Of a DNA stretch of 64,000 nucleotides, positions 1 through 8,822 are shown one piece after another; the first letter of the stretch is position 1; every line of letters starts with the position of its first letter. Below the pieces are notes generated by a model, which ran no database searches, was not told the origin of the DNA, and saw nothing but the letters and a program-made list of their open reading frames with translations. The stretch spans positions 7,021,001 to 7,085,000 of the forward strand of contig NZ_LT607413.1 in NCBI RefSeq assembly GCF_900091495.1, in the 5' to 3' direction. The stretch comes from Micromonospora echinospora (GTDB taxonomy: Bacteria > Actinomycetota > Actinomycetes > Mycobacteriales > Micromonosporaceae). Made by a program: the position numbers and the translations under genes.

Positions 1-818
1 ACCCGGGGCGTGTCGAAGGCGAACGCCGCGCACACCCCCGGGTACATGCTGCTGCGGACGAACCACCGGTCGCCGTCGGCGAGACCGGCGAAGAGCAGGG
101 TGTACGCCGCGCCCTCCGCCGTGCTGCCGGCCAGCGCGACCCAGGGCTCGGCGCTGCCGTTGACCCGTTCCTCCCCCTCGGCGAGCGCGGTGAAGACCCG
201 GGGCGGGGTGGCGGCGACGGCCCGCCAGAAGAACCCGCCGTAGCCGGCCCCGCCGGGGCGACCGTTGGTGGCCGGGCTACCGAGGGTGACGTCAGTGTCG
301 TCGGGAGCGGTGAGGGTGTAGTCGAGGCCCAGCACCCAGCCGTCGTCGAGGGCCCGCGCGGCGAGCCGGCGTCGCTCGGTGAGCAGGACCCCGCCGTCGC
401 GGTCGCACCACTGCAGGCGGTGCTCCAGCCGGTCGGGGTCCCGCAGCGCCCAGTCGACGTGGCGGATCCGCCCGTGGTCCTCCCGCCAGGTGTAGCCGGT
501 GCCCCGGACGTAGGTCCGCCCGCCCCACAGGTTGGTGCCGTTGACGTCCTGCACGGTCAGGGAGGCCCCGAGGTGCCAGACGTGGTCGGCGGGGAGCGCG
601 TCGGTGACCGCCGTGCCGGCCAGGGTCCGCACCGGGTGCAGGTAGGGACGGGGGCCGTGGGTGGCGTCCAGGGCCGGGGCGAGGACGTACCGGGCCACCT
701 CCCGCTCCCCCACCAGCAGGCGGGGGTCGTCCGGGTTCCCCGGGTCGACGTCCGGCCGGGTCGGCCGGCGCGGGTCGGACAGATGGTCGCCGGGCGGCGT
801 TCTGGTCGTTCCGGTCAC
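1..818 (-). CDS. DUF6807 (PmoA-like) family protein, 3' end outside the window
   Basis: The minus frame stays open from a GTG at 818 to the window edge, giving about 272 residues without the C-terminus. Its GTG overlaps the stop of the upstream gene as GTGA, so it is translationally coupled to the transporter operon. The protein has no signal peptide and is rich in Trp, Arg and Asp; it carries stretches such as LGASLTVQDVNGTNLWGG and SPATNGRPGGAGYGGFFWR that fit the DUF6807/'PmoA' family. In actinobacteria that family commonly sits beside Gfo/Idh/MocA oxidoreductases and sugar ABC transporters, and two such oxidoreductases lie across the divergent promoter here. Its biochemical role is not established; a part in sugar-acid metabolism is inferred from context. 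Confidence 0.7.
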   Translation of the reverse strand, partial: MTGTTRTPPGDHLSDPRRPTRPDVDPGNPDDPRLLVGEREVARYVLAPALDATHGPRPYLHPVRTLAGTAVTDALPADHVWHLGASLTVQDVNGTNLWGGRTYVRGTGYTWREDHGRIRHVDWALRDPDRLEHRLQWCDRDGGVLLTERRRLAARALDDGWVLGLDYTLTAPDDTDVTLGSPATNGRPGGAGYGGFFWRAVAATPPRVFTALAEGEERVNGSAEPWVALAGSTAEGAAYTLLFAGLADGDRWFVRSSMYPGVCAAFAFDTPR

Positions 819-1429
819 GGGTGCTCCCATCGGGTCGCCGGAAGACGACGGCTCACGGCGTGCAGGGCGGCCACGGCGTACCCGGCGAGGACCGGCACCG
901 CGACCGGGTGGACCAGGACGGTGAGCAGCAGGACGATCGCCGCCACCGCCCCGGTGCCGGCCCAGAGCGCCGGCCGGTCGAGGCAGGACCGGGCGGCGGT
1001 CCGGGCCGCCGCCCGCCAGCCCCGACCGCCGGTCCGGCCGACCTCGACCACGGCCACCGCGGCGTACCCGAGGGCTGCGGCCACCACCACGGCGGTGACC
1101 AGCATCATCGGCGGGCCCCCGGGCACCGCGCCCCGGGCCAGGGCGGTGAGGTCCAGCACCACCAGCGCGGCGACGGCCAGGGCCAGCAGGGTCACCGGTA
1201 CGCCGGGCAGGAGCGCCCGGCCGTACCGGCGCAGGTTGTCGCGCGCCGACGGCCACGTTCCCGTGGTCAGCCAGTCGTGCACCGCCGCGCTGGCGCATGC
1301 GACGGCCGCCCCGGCGGTCAGCACCGGCAGCGCGGCCAGGACCAGGGCGAAGCCGAGCACCGCCAGGTCGCTGGCGTCGCGGGCGGTGTCCCGCCAGTCC
1401 CGCCGGGCGGGCGCGTCGACGCTCATCAC
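815..1429 (-). CDS. YesL/DUF624-like integral membrane protein
   Basis: About 203 residues with five to six hydrophobic segments, for example LAVLGFALVLAALPVLTAGA near the N-terminus and VAAIVLLLTVLVHPVAVPVL near the C-terminus. Small polytopic proteins of this kind (DUF624, Bacillus YesL) often ride in operons for import of plant-wall oligosaccharides; the function is unknown. The start is GTG 1429 or the adjacent ATG 1426. It lies 1-2 bases from the permease stop and its own stop overlaps the next GTG, so it belongs to the transporter operon. The family call rests on size, topology and context. Confidence 0.65.
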   Translation of the reverse strand: MMSVDAPARRDWRDTARDASDLAVLGFALVLAALPVLTAGAAVACASAAVHDWLTTGTWPSARDNLRRYGRALLPGVPVTLLALAVAALVVLDLTALARGAVPGGPPMMLVTAVVVAAALGYAAVAVVEVGRTGGRGWRAAARTAARSCLDRPALWAGTGAVAAIVLLLTVLVHPVAVPVLAGYAVAALHAVSRRLPATRWEHP

Positions 1430-1430
1430 C

Positions 1431-2309
1431 TCACCCCTTCAAACCGCTGGTGTTGATGCCCTCGACCAGCATCCGCTGGAAGGCGACGAAGAACAGGAAC
1501 ACCGGCAGCAGGGAGAGCACCGACATGGCGAACATCGGCCCGACCGCGCTCTGGCTGGTGGAGTCGATGAACAGGGTCAGCGCCACCGGGACGGTGTAGT
1601 CCTGGAGTTCGGAGAGGAACACCAACTGCCGGAAGAAGTCGTTCCAGGTCCAGATGAACGAGAAGATCGCCGTGGTGACCAGCGCCGGTCGGCTCAGCGG
1701 CAGGATCACGTGCCGGAAGATGCCGAAGGAGCTGGCTCCGTCGATCTTGGCAGCCTCGTCCAGCTCGCGGGGGATGCCCCGCATGAACTGCACCATGAGG
1801 AATACGAAGAACGCCTCGGTGGCCAGGAACTGCGGCACCAGCAGGGGCAGGTACGGCCAGTCGCCGCCGACCATGCCCATGCTCCGGAAGAGGATGTACT
1901 GCGGCACGATCAGCACGTGACCGGGGAGCAGCAGCGTCCCGATCATCACGGCGAACCAGACGCCCCGCAGCTTGAACCGCAACCGCGCGAAGGCGTACGC
2001 GGCCAGCAGGCAGGAGACCGCGTTGCCGACCACCGACAGCAGGCTGACCATGGCGCTGTTCAGGAAGAACCGACCGAAGCTGACGTCGAAGTTGGTCCAC
2101 CCGTCCCGGTAGTTGCCCGGGGTGAAGACCTCCGGCAGCAGGCCGATGTTGTTGACGATCTCCTGCTGGGACTTCACCGACGTGCCGAGCATCCAGAACA
2201 GCGGGTAGAGCACCACGCCCAGGATCGCGACCAGCACGAGCAGGCGTACCGTCTGCCGGCCGGCGCCACCGCGCCGCCGGACGGCCGCCGGGGTTGCGAT
2301 CGCCGTCAC
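1431..2309 (-). CDS. Carbohydrate ABC transporter permease (MalG type)
   Basis: A 292-residue inner-membrane permease with six predicted helices. It carries the cytoplasmic EAA loop (ELDEAAKIDGASSFGIFRHV followed by ILPLSRPAL), which contacts the ATPase, and ends with the INTSGLKG tail typical of MalG-type CUT1 permeases. The start is GTG 2309, overlapping the TGA of the upstream permease by four bases. It should pair with the permease at 2306-3289 and the lipoprotein at 3318-4658. No ATPase gene lies in this operon, so a shared MsiK-like ATPase encoded elsewhere is likely. Its place beside uronate catabolic genes and pectate lyases suggests oligogalacturonide or uronate import. Confidence 0.93.
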   Translation of the reverse strand: MTAIATPAAVRRRGGAGRQTVRLLVLVAILGVVLYPLFWMLGTSVKSQQEIVNNIGLLPEVFTPGNYRDGWTNFDVSFGRFFLNSAMVSLLSVVGNAVSCLLAAYAFARLRFKLRGVWFAVMIGTLLLPGHVLIVPQYILFRSMGMVGGDWPYLPLLVPQFLATEAFFVFLMVQFMRGIPRELDEAAKIDGASSFGIFRHVILPLSRPALVTTAIFSFIWTWNDFFRQLVFLSELQDYTVPVALTLFIDSTSQSAVGPMFAMSVLSLLPVFLFFVAFQRMLVEGINTSGLKG

Positions 2310-3289
2310 CGGTCCTCCCCGTCCGAATAGTGCACCCAGAACCGACCGGTGCTGAAGAAGACCACGGTGATGATGGCGATGGCGATGAGGAAGACCCAGG
2401 CCATCGCCGAGGCGTAGCCCATGCTCAGGTCGGTGAACCCGGCGATGTAGAGGTTGAGCGTGTACATCAGGGTCGAGTCCACCGGCCCGCCGGTGCCGTT
2501 GCTGAGCACGAACGCGGCGGTGAAGCCCTGGAAGCCGTTGATGGTCTCCAGCACCAGGTTGAAGAAGATCACCGGGGAGAGCATGGGCAGGGTGACGTTG
2601 CGGAACTGCCGCCACTTGTTGGCCCCGTCGACCGAGGCCGCCTCGTACAGCTCGGTCGGGACCTGCTTGAGGCCGGCCAGGAAGATCACCATGGGCGCGC
2701 CGAACTGCCAGATCGCCAGGACCATCAGGGTCTCCAGCGCCCAGTCGGGGTCGTTGACCCAGGGCTTGCCCTCGATGCCGAACAGGCCGAGCAGCGAATT
2801 GAACGCGCCGTCCCGGTTGAACATGTTCACCCAGACGATGGCGAGCGCGACACTGCCGCCGAGCAGCGACGGCAGGTAGAACAGGCCCCGGAACAGCCCG
2901 ACCCCGCGCCAGGCGTGGTTGAGCAGCAGGGCCACCCCGAGCGCGGCGGCCAGCTTGAGCGGGACCGCGATCAGGGCGAACTTCAGGGTCACCTGGACCG
3001 CGTGCCAGTAGGACGGGTCGCTGGTGAACATGCGCTCGTAGTTGGCGAACCCCACCCACTCGACCTCTGACCAGGGGGTCAGGATGTCGTAGTTGGTGAA
3101 GCTCAGATAGAGCGACAGGAGCATGGGGATCGCCGTGACGGCCATCAGACCGATGAGCCAGGGCGACAGGAAGACGTAACCCGCCAGACCTTCGCTGTTC
3201 CGGAATCCGCCGGCCCCGCGCCGGTTGGCGTGGGGCCGGACGGATCCGGTGCCGCGGCGGGTCGGGTCGGGCGCGGTGGTCAGGGCCAC
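2306..3289 (-). CDS. Sugar ABC transporter permease (MalF type)
   Basis: A 327-residue permease. After an Arg-rich cytoplasmic N-terminus of about 35 residues come six hydrophobic segments (first GYVFLSPWLIGLMAVTAIPM) and the EAA loop ELYEAASVDGANKWRQFRNV followed by TLPMLSP. This is the usual partner of a MalG-type permease in CUT1 importers. The gene begins 28 bases after the binding-protein stop and overlaps the next permease by four bases. The substrate is inferred from the pectin/uronate neighbourhood, not from the sequence itself. Confidence 0.93.
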   Translation of the reverse strand: MALTTAPDPTRRGTGSVRPHANRRGAGGFRNSEGLAGYVFLSPWLIGLMAVTAIPMLLSLYLSFTNYDILTPWSEVEWVGFANYERMFTSDPSYWHAVQVTLKFALIAVPLKLAAALGVALLLNHAWRGVGLFRGLFYLPSLLGGSVALAIVWVNMFNRDGAFNSLLGLFGIEGKPWVNDPDWALETLMVLAIWQFGAPMVIFLAGLKQVPTELYEAASVDGANKWRQFRNVTLPMLSPVIFFNLVLETINGFQGFTAAFVLSNGTGGPVDSTLMYTLNLYIAGFTDLSMGYASAMAWVFLIAIAIITVVFFSTGRFWVHYSDGEDR

Positions 3290-3317
3290 GGGCCGACTCC
3301 TTCCGAACGTTGGCGGG

Positions 3318-4658
3318 TCAGGCGATGGCGGACTTGCAGGCGTCGACGAACTGCTTCGCCGCCTCGGCCGGGGTGGCCCGCCCGTACTGGGCGTTCTCCG
3401 CGGCCTTGGTCAGCTCGGACCGGACCTTGCTGTGCCCCTTGATCGGCACCTGCGGTGCCGCGCCGAACTTCTGCGCGAGGTCCGACTCGACCTGGATGGA
3501 CTGCTTCATGGCCGGGTCGGAGACCGCGTCGCTGACCTGCTTGCGCAGGTCGAGGTTGGAGGGCAGTCCCCGGTCGGTGCCGAGGATCTTGACCGCCTCC
3601 GGGTCGTTGGCGAGGAAGTTGAGCACGTCGACGGCGACGTCCTTGTGCTTGCTGCCCCGGAACACCGACCAGTACATCGAGGCGCGGGCCCACTGGGCGC
3701 TCGGGTCGCCCGGGTACGCGATCACGCCGAGTTCGTCCTTGGTGTTCTTCTTCAGCTCCGGCATCTGGTTGACCCAGACCCAGGAGGTCGCCGCCTTGCC
3801 GGTCACCACGAGCTGCTTGGTGATGTCGGTGGCGTTGCCCTCGTGGATGACGTCCGGGGTGGGGGTCGCCCTGCGGTCCCGGGCGCCCTTCCACAGCTCG
3901 AACCACTTGGTCACGTCCTCGACGGTGAAGCCGAGGTCGGAGCCGTTGTAGAGGTCCTTGCCCTGCTGGCGCAGCCACACCCAGAACGCCTTGTAGTCGG
4001 CGCTCGGGTCCTGCGTGCCGAGCTTGGTCTTCTTCGCGACCTGCTCGGCCCAGGCGATGTGCTCCTCCCAGCTCTGGCCGGTGGTCGGCTCGGGCAGGCC
4101 GTTCTTCTGGAGGAGGGTCTTGTTGTAGACCAGGCCCTGGGTGTTCTCCCCGGCGGCCATGCCGGCCAGCTTGCCGTCCACCACGCCGTACTGCCAGAGG
4201 CTCTCCGGGAACTTCGACACGTCGAGGTCCCCGTCGTCCTTGTACTTCGTCAGGTCGAGGGTGGTGTTACGGCCGGCGTACTCCGACAGGTAGTTGTCGT
4301 CGATCTGGAAGATGTCCGGCGGGTTGCCGCCCGCGGTGAGGGTGGCCAGCTTGTCGAAGTAGCCCTGGTTGGCCTGCCAGGTCTTCTCGAACGTGACGTT
4401 CGGGTGCTTCTTGGTGTAGAGGGCCAGCGCCTCCTCGGTCAGCTTCGCCCGGGCCTCGCCGCCCCACCAGAAGATGGAGAGCTTGACCGGGGCGTTCGGG
4501 TCGGAGCTGGGCGCCTCGTCGTCGCCGCAGGCTGCGGCACCGAGCACCAGCGGCGCGGCGACGACCGCCGCGAGCAGGCCGCGAAGCAGGCGACGGCGGG
4601 GAGTACGGTGGGAAGGCCCGGGGGGCGGGCCGGCGGTGGGGGTGGTTGCGGGGTGCAT
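3318..4658 (-). CDS. Extracellular sugar-binding lipoprotein of an ABC transporter
   Basis: A 446-residue family-1 solute-binding protein. The N-terminus has a basic stretch (RTPRRRLLRG), a hydrophobic core and a lipobox LGAAAC with the lipidated Cys at about residue 44, so it is anchored outside the membrane. The mature part has the expected fold signatures, such as VKLSIFWWGGEARAKLTEEA and GGNPPDIFQIDDNYLSEYAG. It sits 19 bases downstream of the LacI regulator and upstream of two permeases, so the regulator probably heads one transcript with the importer. Oligogalacturonides or uronate oligomers are the likely ligands, by context only. Confidence 0.92.
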   Translation of the reverse strand: MHPATTPTAGPPPGPSHRTPRRRLLRGLLAAVVAAPLVLGAAACGDDEAPSSDPNAPVKLSIFWWGGEARAKLTEEALALYTKKHPNVTFEKTWQANQGYFDKLATLTAGGNPPDIFQIDDNYLSEYAGRNTTLDLTKYKDDGDLDVSKFPESLWQYGVVDGKLAGMAAGENTQGLVYNKTLLQKNGLPEPTTGQSWEEHIAWAEQVAKKTKLGTQDPSADYKAFWVWLRQQGKDLYNGSDLGFTVEDVTKWFELWKGARDRRATPTPDVIHEGNATDITKQLVVTGKAATSWVWVNQMPELKKNTKDELGVIAYPGDPSAQWARASMYWSVFRGSKHKDVAVDVLNFLANDPEAVKILGTDRGLPSNLDLRKQVSDAVSDPAMKQSIQVESDLAQKFGAAPQVPIKGHSKVRSELTKAAENAQYGRATPAEAAKQFVDACKSAIA

Positions 4659-4677
4659 GTGCGCTCACTCCTTGGCG

Positions 4678-5796
4678 TTAGGAGGCGACGACGCCACCGG
4701 TGGCCGCCACCGGGTGACCCGGGCCCGCAGGACAGTGCGGGTCCGGGTCGGCGACGGCACCGGAACGGCTTCGACCGTCCGGGGTTGCGGGTGCGGTCGA
4801 GTCGCGGATGACCAGTTCGGTCTGGAGCATTACCTGTGCGGTGGTGCGACGGTCGTCGGACGTGCCGCTGCGGACACCGCGCGCGCGAACGCCGGTGTCG
4901 TGTTGCAGGAGCATGTCCACGGCCGTCCGGCCGGCGGCCGAGGTAGGCGTGGCCACCGTCGTCAACTTGGGTCGGGTGAGCCGGCTCAGCGTGATGTCGT
5001 CGATCCCGACGACGCTGACGTCCTGCGGCACCCGGATCCCGTACGCGTCGAGGCCCTCGATGAGCCCGATCGCCATCAGGTCGTTGTAGGCGAGCACCGC
5101 CGAGACCCCGTTGCGGCGGACCTGGTCGGCCAGTCCGGCGCCGCCGGTCTCGGTGGGCGGGTTGGGGCCGAGCACGGTCAGCTCCGCGCCCCCGCTGCGG
5201 GCCGCCGCGACGGCGGACCGGCGGATCTCCCGGCTGGTCCAGGAACCACGGGGGCCACTGAGCAGGGCCAGTTTCCGGTGGCCGAGGTCGAGCAGGTGCT
5301 CGATCGCGGCCCGGGCGCCCTGACCCACGTCCATCATCACGCAGGGCAGGCCGGCGACCTGGCGGTTTATCACCACCAACGGCACCTCCCGGCTGAGCTG
5401 TTCGATCAGGCTGTTGCTCATCCGGGGGCTGCAGAGCAGGACGCCGTCCACCTGCTTGGCCAGCGCGTGGACCAGTTCCTCCTCGGCGACCGGGTCCTCG
5501 TTCGTGTCGGCGACGAAGACGTGGTAGTCGCGGTGTCGGGCCTGGCTCTCCGCCGCCTTGATCAGAGGCGGGAAGAACGGGTTGGCGATGTCGGCGATGA
5601 TCAGGCCGATGTTGTGCGTCCGTCCGGTGATCAGGGCCCGGGCGGCCCGGTTCGGCCGGTAGCCGAGTTCCTCGGCGCAGGCGAGGACCCGGACCCGGGT
5701 CTCCGGATTGACCAGGTGCGGGGCCGAGAACGTGCGGGAAACCGTGGAGATGTGCACGCCGGAGGCCCGCGCGACGTCTCGGATGGTGGCTGGCAC
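4678..5796 (-). CDS. LacI-family transcriptional regulator of the uronate/pectin cluster
   Basis: A 372-residue regulator with an N-terminal LacI helix-turn-helix (TIRDVARASGVHISTVSRTF) and hinge (YRPNRAARAL), then a periplasmic-binding-protein-like effector domain (HNIGLIIADIANPFFPPLIK and ISVVGIDDITLSRL-like segments). The frame is open further upstream, but GTG 5796 is preferred because AAGGGG lies about nine bases before it and the helix-turn-helix starts at once. It is the first gene of the transporter operon and faces the catabolic operon. Palindromes at 5850-5863 and 6001-6018 are probable operators. It most likely represses both directions until an uronate or its catabolite binds. Confidence 0.93.
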   Translation of the reverse strand: MPATIRDVARASGVHISTVSRTFSAPHLVNPETRVRVLACAEELGYRPNRAARALITGRTHNIGLIIADIANPFFPPLIKAAESQARHRDYHVFVADTNEDPVAEEELVHALAKQVDGVLLCSPRMSNSLIEQLSREVPLVVINRQVAGLPCVMMDVGQGARAAIEHLLDLGHRKLALLSGPRGSWTSREIRRSAVAAARSGGAELTVLGPNPPTETGGAGLADQVRRNGVSAVLAYNDLMAIGLIEGLDAYGIRVPQDVSVVGIDDITLSRLTRPKLTTVATPTSAAGRTAVDMLLQHDTGVRARGVRSGTSDDRRTTAQVMLQTELVIRDSTAPATPDGRSRSGAVADPDPHCPAGPGHPVAATGGVVAS

Positions 5797-5849
5797 GGCG
5801 ACCCCTTGGTTGCGGGTGTGGCTGTGGTCACGTGGGTGTCGCCAATTAA

Positions 5850-5863
5850 TGCAAACGGTTGTG
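5850..5863. promoter_or_regulatory. Probable LacI-type operator 1
   Basis: TGCAAACGGTTGTG is an imperfect palindrome centred on a CG step (AAAC/GGTT), the classic LacI-family operator layout. It lies 54 bases upstream of the regulator start, where it could control the regulator-transporter operon. Confidence 0.5.
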
Positions 5864-6000
5864 TTGCTGTCAACGGGTTCTTCGATGTCGGTTCGGTTTC
5901 GGCCGCGCTCCCATTGCCCGGAACTACTAGGGCAAACCAGGATGTATACCGCCGCTTTGACATCGACCGTTGACGCAGGCGTAACCGGCATGGTTACTTC

Positions 6001-6018
6001 GCTGCAAACCTTTGCAGC
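6001..6018. promoter_or_regulatory. Probable LacI-type operator 2, 18-bp palindrome
   Basis: GCTGCAAACCTTTGCAGC has two perfect 8-base arms (GCTGCAAA and TTTGCAGC) around a CC spacer. It ends 15-18 bases before the first catabolic gene, right against its ribosome-binding site, so a bound repressor would block that transcript. It shares the CTGCAAA core with the site at 5850 and with half-sites near 12845 and 12941. Confidence 0.6.
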
Positions 6019-6036
6019 CGCCGGGAGGCGATCGTG

Positions 6037-7365
6037 ATGTCATCCGGAACCGGACCGCGGGTTCGGCACGCCCTGGTGGGCGCCGGAGCCCGGGCCGAGA
6101 TGTTCGTCCGGGCCCTGGTGCTCGACCACGCCGAAACCGCCGAACTGGTCGCCTTCGCCGACGTCAACCAGGCCAGGATGGACGCGCACAACCGCTGGCT
6201 GGCCGAGCTCGGCCACCCCGCCGTGCCGACCTACCGGGCCGACGAGTTCACCGCGATGCTCGCCAAGGAGCGGGTCGACGTGGTGCTGGTGACCAGCGTC
6301 GACGTCACCCACGACGAGTACATCGTGGCCGCGCTGCGCGCCGGCTGCGACGTGGTGACCGAGAAGCCGATGACCGTCGACGCCCCCCGCTGCCAGCGGA
6401 TCCTCGACGCGGTGGCGGAAACCGGCCGGCAGGTGCGGGTTGCGTTCAACTATCGCTACAACCCTTTGCACGAGAAGGTGCGGCAGCTGCTCGCGGACGG
6501 GGCGGTCGGCGAGATCGGCTCGGTGCACTTCGAGTGGCTGCTCGACGTCCGGCACGGGGCCGACTACTTCCGCCGCTGGCACCGCGACCGGGCCAACTCG
6601 GGCGGGCTGATGGTGCACAAGGCCAGCCACCATTTCGACCTGGTCAACTGGTGGCTGGACGCCACCCCGGTCGAGGTCTACGCCGCCGGCCGGCTCTTCT
6701 TCTACGGCGAGCACGGCCGCCGCCACGGCTACGCCCGCGACTACGACCGGGTGCACGGCTCCCCCGCCGCGTCCGACGACCCGTTCGCCCTGCACCTGGC
6801 CGCGCACCCCCGGCTGCGGGAGTTGTACCTCGACGCCGAGGGCGAGGACGGCTACCACCGCGACCGCAACGTGTTCGCCCCGGGCGTCACCATCGAGGAC
6901 GACATGGCGGTGCTGACCCGCTACTCCAGCGGCGCGACCATGACCTACCACCTCACCGCGTACGCCCCGTGGGAGGGCTACCGGGTGATGGTCAACGGCA
7001 GCCGGGGCCGGCTGGAGCTGGAGGTCGTGGAGAGCGACTTCGTCAGCCCGCAGGCCGCCGGCGCGCTCAAGGGCGCCGCGCTGCACGGCAACGAGGCCGC
7101 GGCCGAGGCCGGCTCGGCGACCATCACCCTGCGGCCGTTCTGGTCCCCGCCGCAGACCGTGCCGGTCGAGGGGTACACCCGGGCGGGGCACGGCGGCGCG
7201 GACGCCCGGATGACCCGGGTGCTCTTCGGCGGCGAAGCCGACCCGATGGGTCGCGCGGCGACCGCCCAGGACGGCGCGTTGGCGCTGCTCACCGGCCTGG
7301 CCGCCAACCGATCCTTCGACACCGGGCAGCCGGTCCGGGTCGCCGACCTGCTGACCCTGCCCTGA
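6037..7365 (+). CDS. Gfo/Idh/MocA family NAD(P)-dependent oxidoreductase
   Basis: A 442-residue protein with an N-terminal Rossmann fold (HALVGAGARAEMFVRALVLD), the family motif EKPMTVDAPRC (EKP) and a C-terminal alpha/beta substrate domain holding MVHKASHHFDLVNWWLD, where the His residues sit in the usual catalytic region. Members oxidise or reduce sugars and cyclitols. ATG 6037 is chosen over GTG 6034 because GGGAGG (6023-6028) is then eight bases away. It is the first gene of the catabolic operon behind the 6001 palindrome. It is longer than typical members (about 340-390), the extra being a 40-60 residue insert near residues 225-290. The exact substrate is unknown. Confidence 0.9.
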   Translation: MSSGTGPRVRHALVGAGARAEMFVRALVLDHAETAELVAFADVNQARMDAHNRWLAELGHPAVPTYRADEFTAMLAKERVDVVLVTSVDVTHDEYIVAALRAGCDVVTEKPMTVDAPRCQRILDAVAETGRQVRVAFNYRYNPLHEKVRQLLADGAVGEIGSVHFEWLLDVRHGADYFRRWHRDRANSGGLMVHKASHHFDLVNWWLDATPVEVYAAGRLFFYGEHGRRHGYARDYDRVHGSPAASDDPFALHLAAHPRLRELYLDAEGEDGYHRDRNVFAPGVTIEDDMAVLTRYSSGATMTYHLTAYAPWEGYRVMVNGSRGRLELEVVESDFVSPQAAGALKGAALHGNEAAAEAGSATITLRPFWSPPQTVPVEGYTRAGHGGADARMTRVLFGGEADPMGRAATAQDGALALLTGLAANRSFDTGQPVRVADLLTLP

Positions 7366-7397
7366 TCCGCCCGCCGAACGCCCGAGGAGCGACACCC

Positions 7398-8822
7398 GTG
7401 CCGACGAATCCCGACCTGCTCTTCCCCGCCGAACCGGGACAACGCGCCCTGGCCCGGGAGCTGTACGCCCTGGCGGCCCGCCAGCCGATCATCTCGCCGC
7501 ACGGGCACGTCGACCCGGCGTTGCTCGCCGACGACCAGCCGTTCCCCGATCCGGCGCGGCTGCTGATCGTCCCGGACCACTACCTCACCCGGATGCTGCT
7601 CAGCCAGGGGGTCCGCCCGGCCGAGCTGGGCGTCCCGACGGTCGACGGCAGCCCGGTGGAGAGCGACGGCCGACGGATCTGGCGGCGCTTCGTCGACCAC
7701 TGGCACCTGTTCCGGGGCACCCCGTCCCGGCTCTGGCTGGAGCAGACCTTCCGCGAGGTCTTCGACGTGCACACCGCCCTCTCCCCGGCCACCGCCGACG
7801 AGGTCTACGACGCGGTCGCGGCCAAGCTGACCCGGCCGGAGTTCCGCCCCCGGGCGCTGTTCGAGCGGTTCGGCATCGAGGTGCTCGCCACCACCGAGTC
7901 GCCCCTGGACGACCTGGGCCGGCACGCCAAGCTCGCCGCCGACGGCTGGGGCGGGCCGGGCGGCCGGGTGATCACGACGTTCCGCCCGGACAACGTGGTG
8001 GACATGGAGTTCGACAACTGGTCGGCCAACGTCGACCAGCTCGCCGAGATCTCCGGGGAGGACACCGGCACGTACGCCGGGTTCCTGCGCGCCCTGCGGC
8101 AACGGCGGGCGGCCTTCGTCGCCGCCGGGGCCACCTCCTCCGACCACGGCCACCCCACCGCCCTGACCCTGAACCTCGGCGAGTCGGAGGCGGCGGCGCT
8201 GTACGACCGGGGCCGACGCGGACAGGCCGACGCGGCCGACGCGGAGGCGTTCCGGGCCCACATGCTGGTGGAGTTCGCCCGGATGTCGCTGGACGACGGC
8301 CTGGTCATGCAGCTGCACCCGGGTTCCGTGCGCAACCACAACAAGTGGCTGTACGCCACCCACGGCCGGGACGTCGGCGGTGACATCCCACAGGCCACCG
8401 AGTACCTGCACGCGCTCACCCCGCTGCTGGACGCGTACGGCAACGACCCCCGGCTGACCGTGGTGGTCTACACCCTGGACGAGTACACCTTCACCCGGGA
8501 ACTGGCCCCACTCGCCGGTGGCTACGCCGCCCTCTACCTCGGCGCGCCCTGGTGGTTCCTGGACTCCCCGGAGGTGCTGCGCCGGTTCCGCGAGTCGGTG
8601 ACCGAGTCGGCCGGCTTCTACAACACCGCCGGGTTCGTCGACGACACCCGGGCGTTCTGTTCCATCCCGGTACGCCACGACGTGGCCCGTCGGGTCGACG
8701 CGGCCTTCCTGGCCCGGCTGGTCGCCGAGCACCGGCTGGCCGAGGACGAGGCGGCCGAGACCATCGTCGACCTCGCGTACCGGCTGCCGAAGAAGGTCTT
8801 CAAGATCGGGGTACAGCAATGA
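7398..8822 (+). CDS. uxaC: Glucuronate (uronate) isomerase
   Basis: A 474-residue enzyme matching the family length of about 470. It has the metal-binding HGHVDPALLADD near residue 33 and the conserved DLGRHAKLAADGWGG and MQLHPGSVRNHNKWLY segments. UxaC interconverts D-glucuronate with D-fructuronate and D-galacturonate with D-tagaturonate in the cytosol. The start is GTG 7398 with GAGGAGC eight bases upstream; the same frame is open further upstream but that part overlaps the preceding gene. Its TGA overlaps the next ATG (ATGA). It is the central clue that this operon handles uronic acids from pectin or glucuronan. Confidence 0.93.
   Translation: MPTNPDLLFPAEPGQRALARELYALAARQPIISPHGHVDPALLADDQPFPDPARLLIVPDHYLTRMLLSQGVRPAELGVPTVDGSPVESDGRRIWRRFVDHWHLFRGTPSRLWLEQTFREVFDVHTALSPATADEVYDAVAAKLTRPEFRPRALFERFGIEVLATTESPLDDLGRHAKLAADGWGGPGGRVITTFRPDNVVDMEFDNWSANVDQLAEISGEDTGTYAGFLRALRQRRAAFVAAGATSSDHGHPTALTLNLGESEAAALYDRGRRGQADAADAEAFRAHMLVEFARMSLDDGLVMQLHPGSVRNHNKWLYATHGRDVGGDIPQATEYLHALTPLLDAYGNDPRLTVVVYTLDEYTFTRELAPLAGGYAALYLGAPWWFLDSPEVLRRFRESVTESAGFYNTAGFVDDTRAFCSIPVRHDVARRVDAAFLARLVAEHRLAEDEAAETIVDLAYRLPKKVFKIGVQQ

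Noticed and set aside
420..2330. A 636-codon plus-strand frame over the first transporter genes
   Set aside because: Antisense shadow; low-complexity Arg/Gly composition and no homologous motif.
6012..7397. Upstream extension of the uxaC frame
   Set aside because: It lies in another frame of the Gfo/Idh/MocA gene; GTG 7398 has a ribosome-binding site and gives the normal UxaC length.
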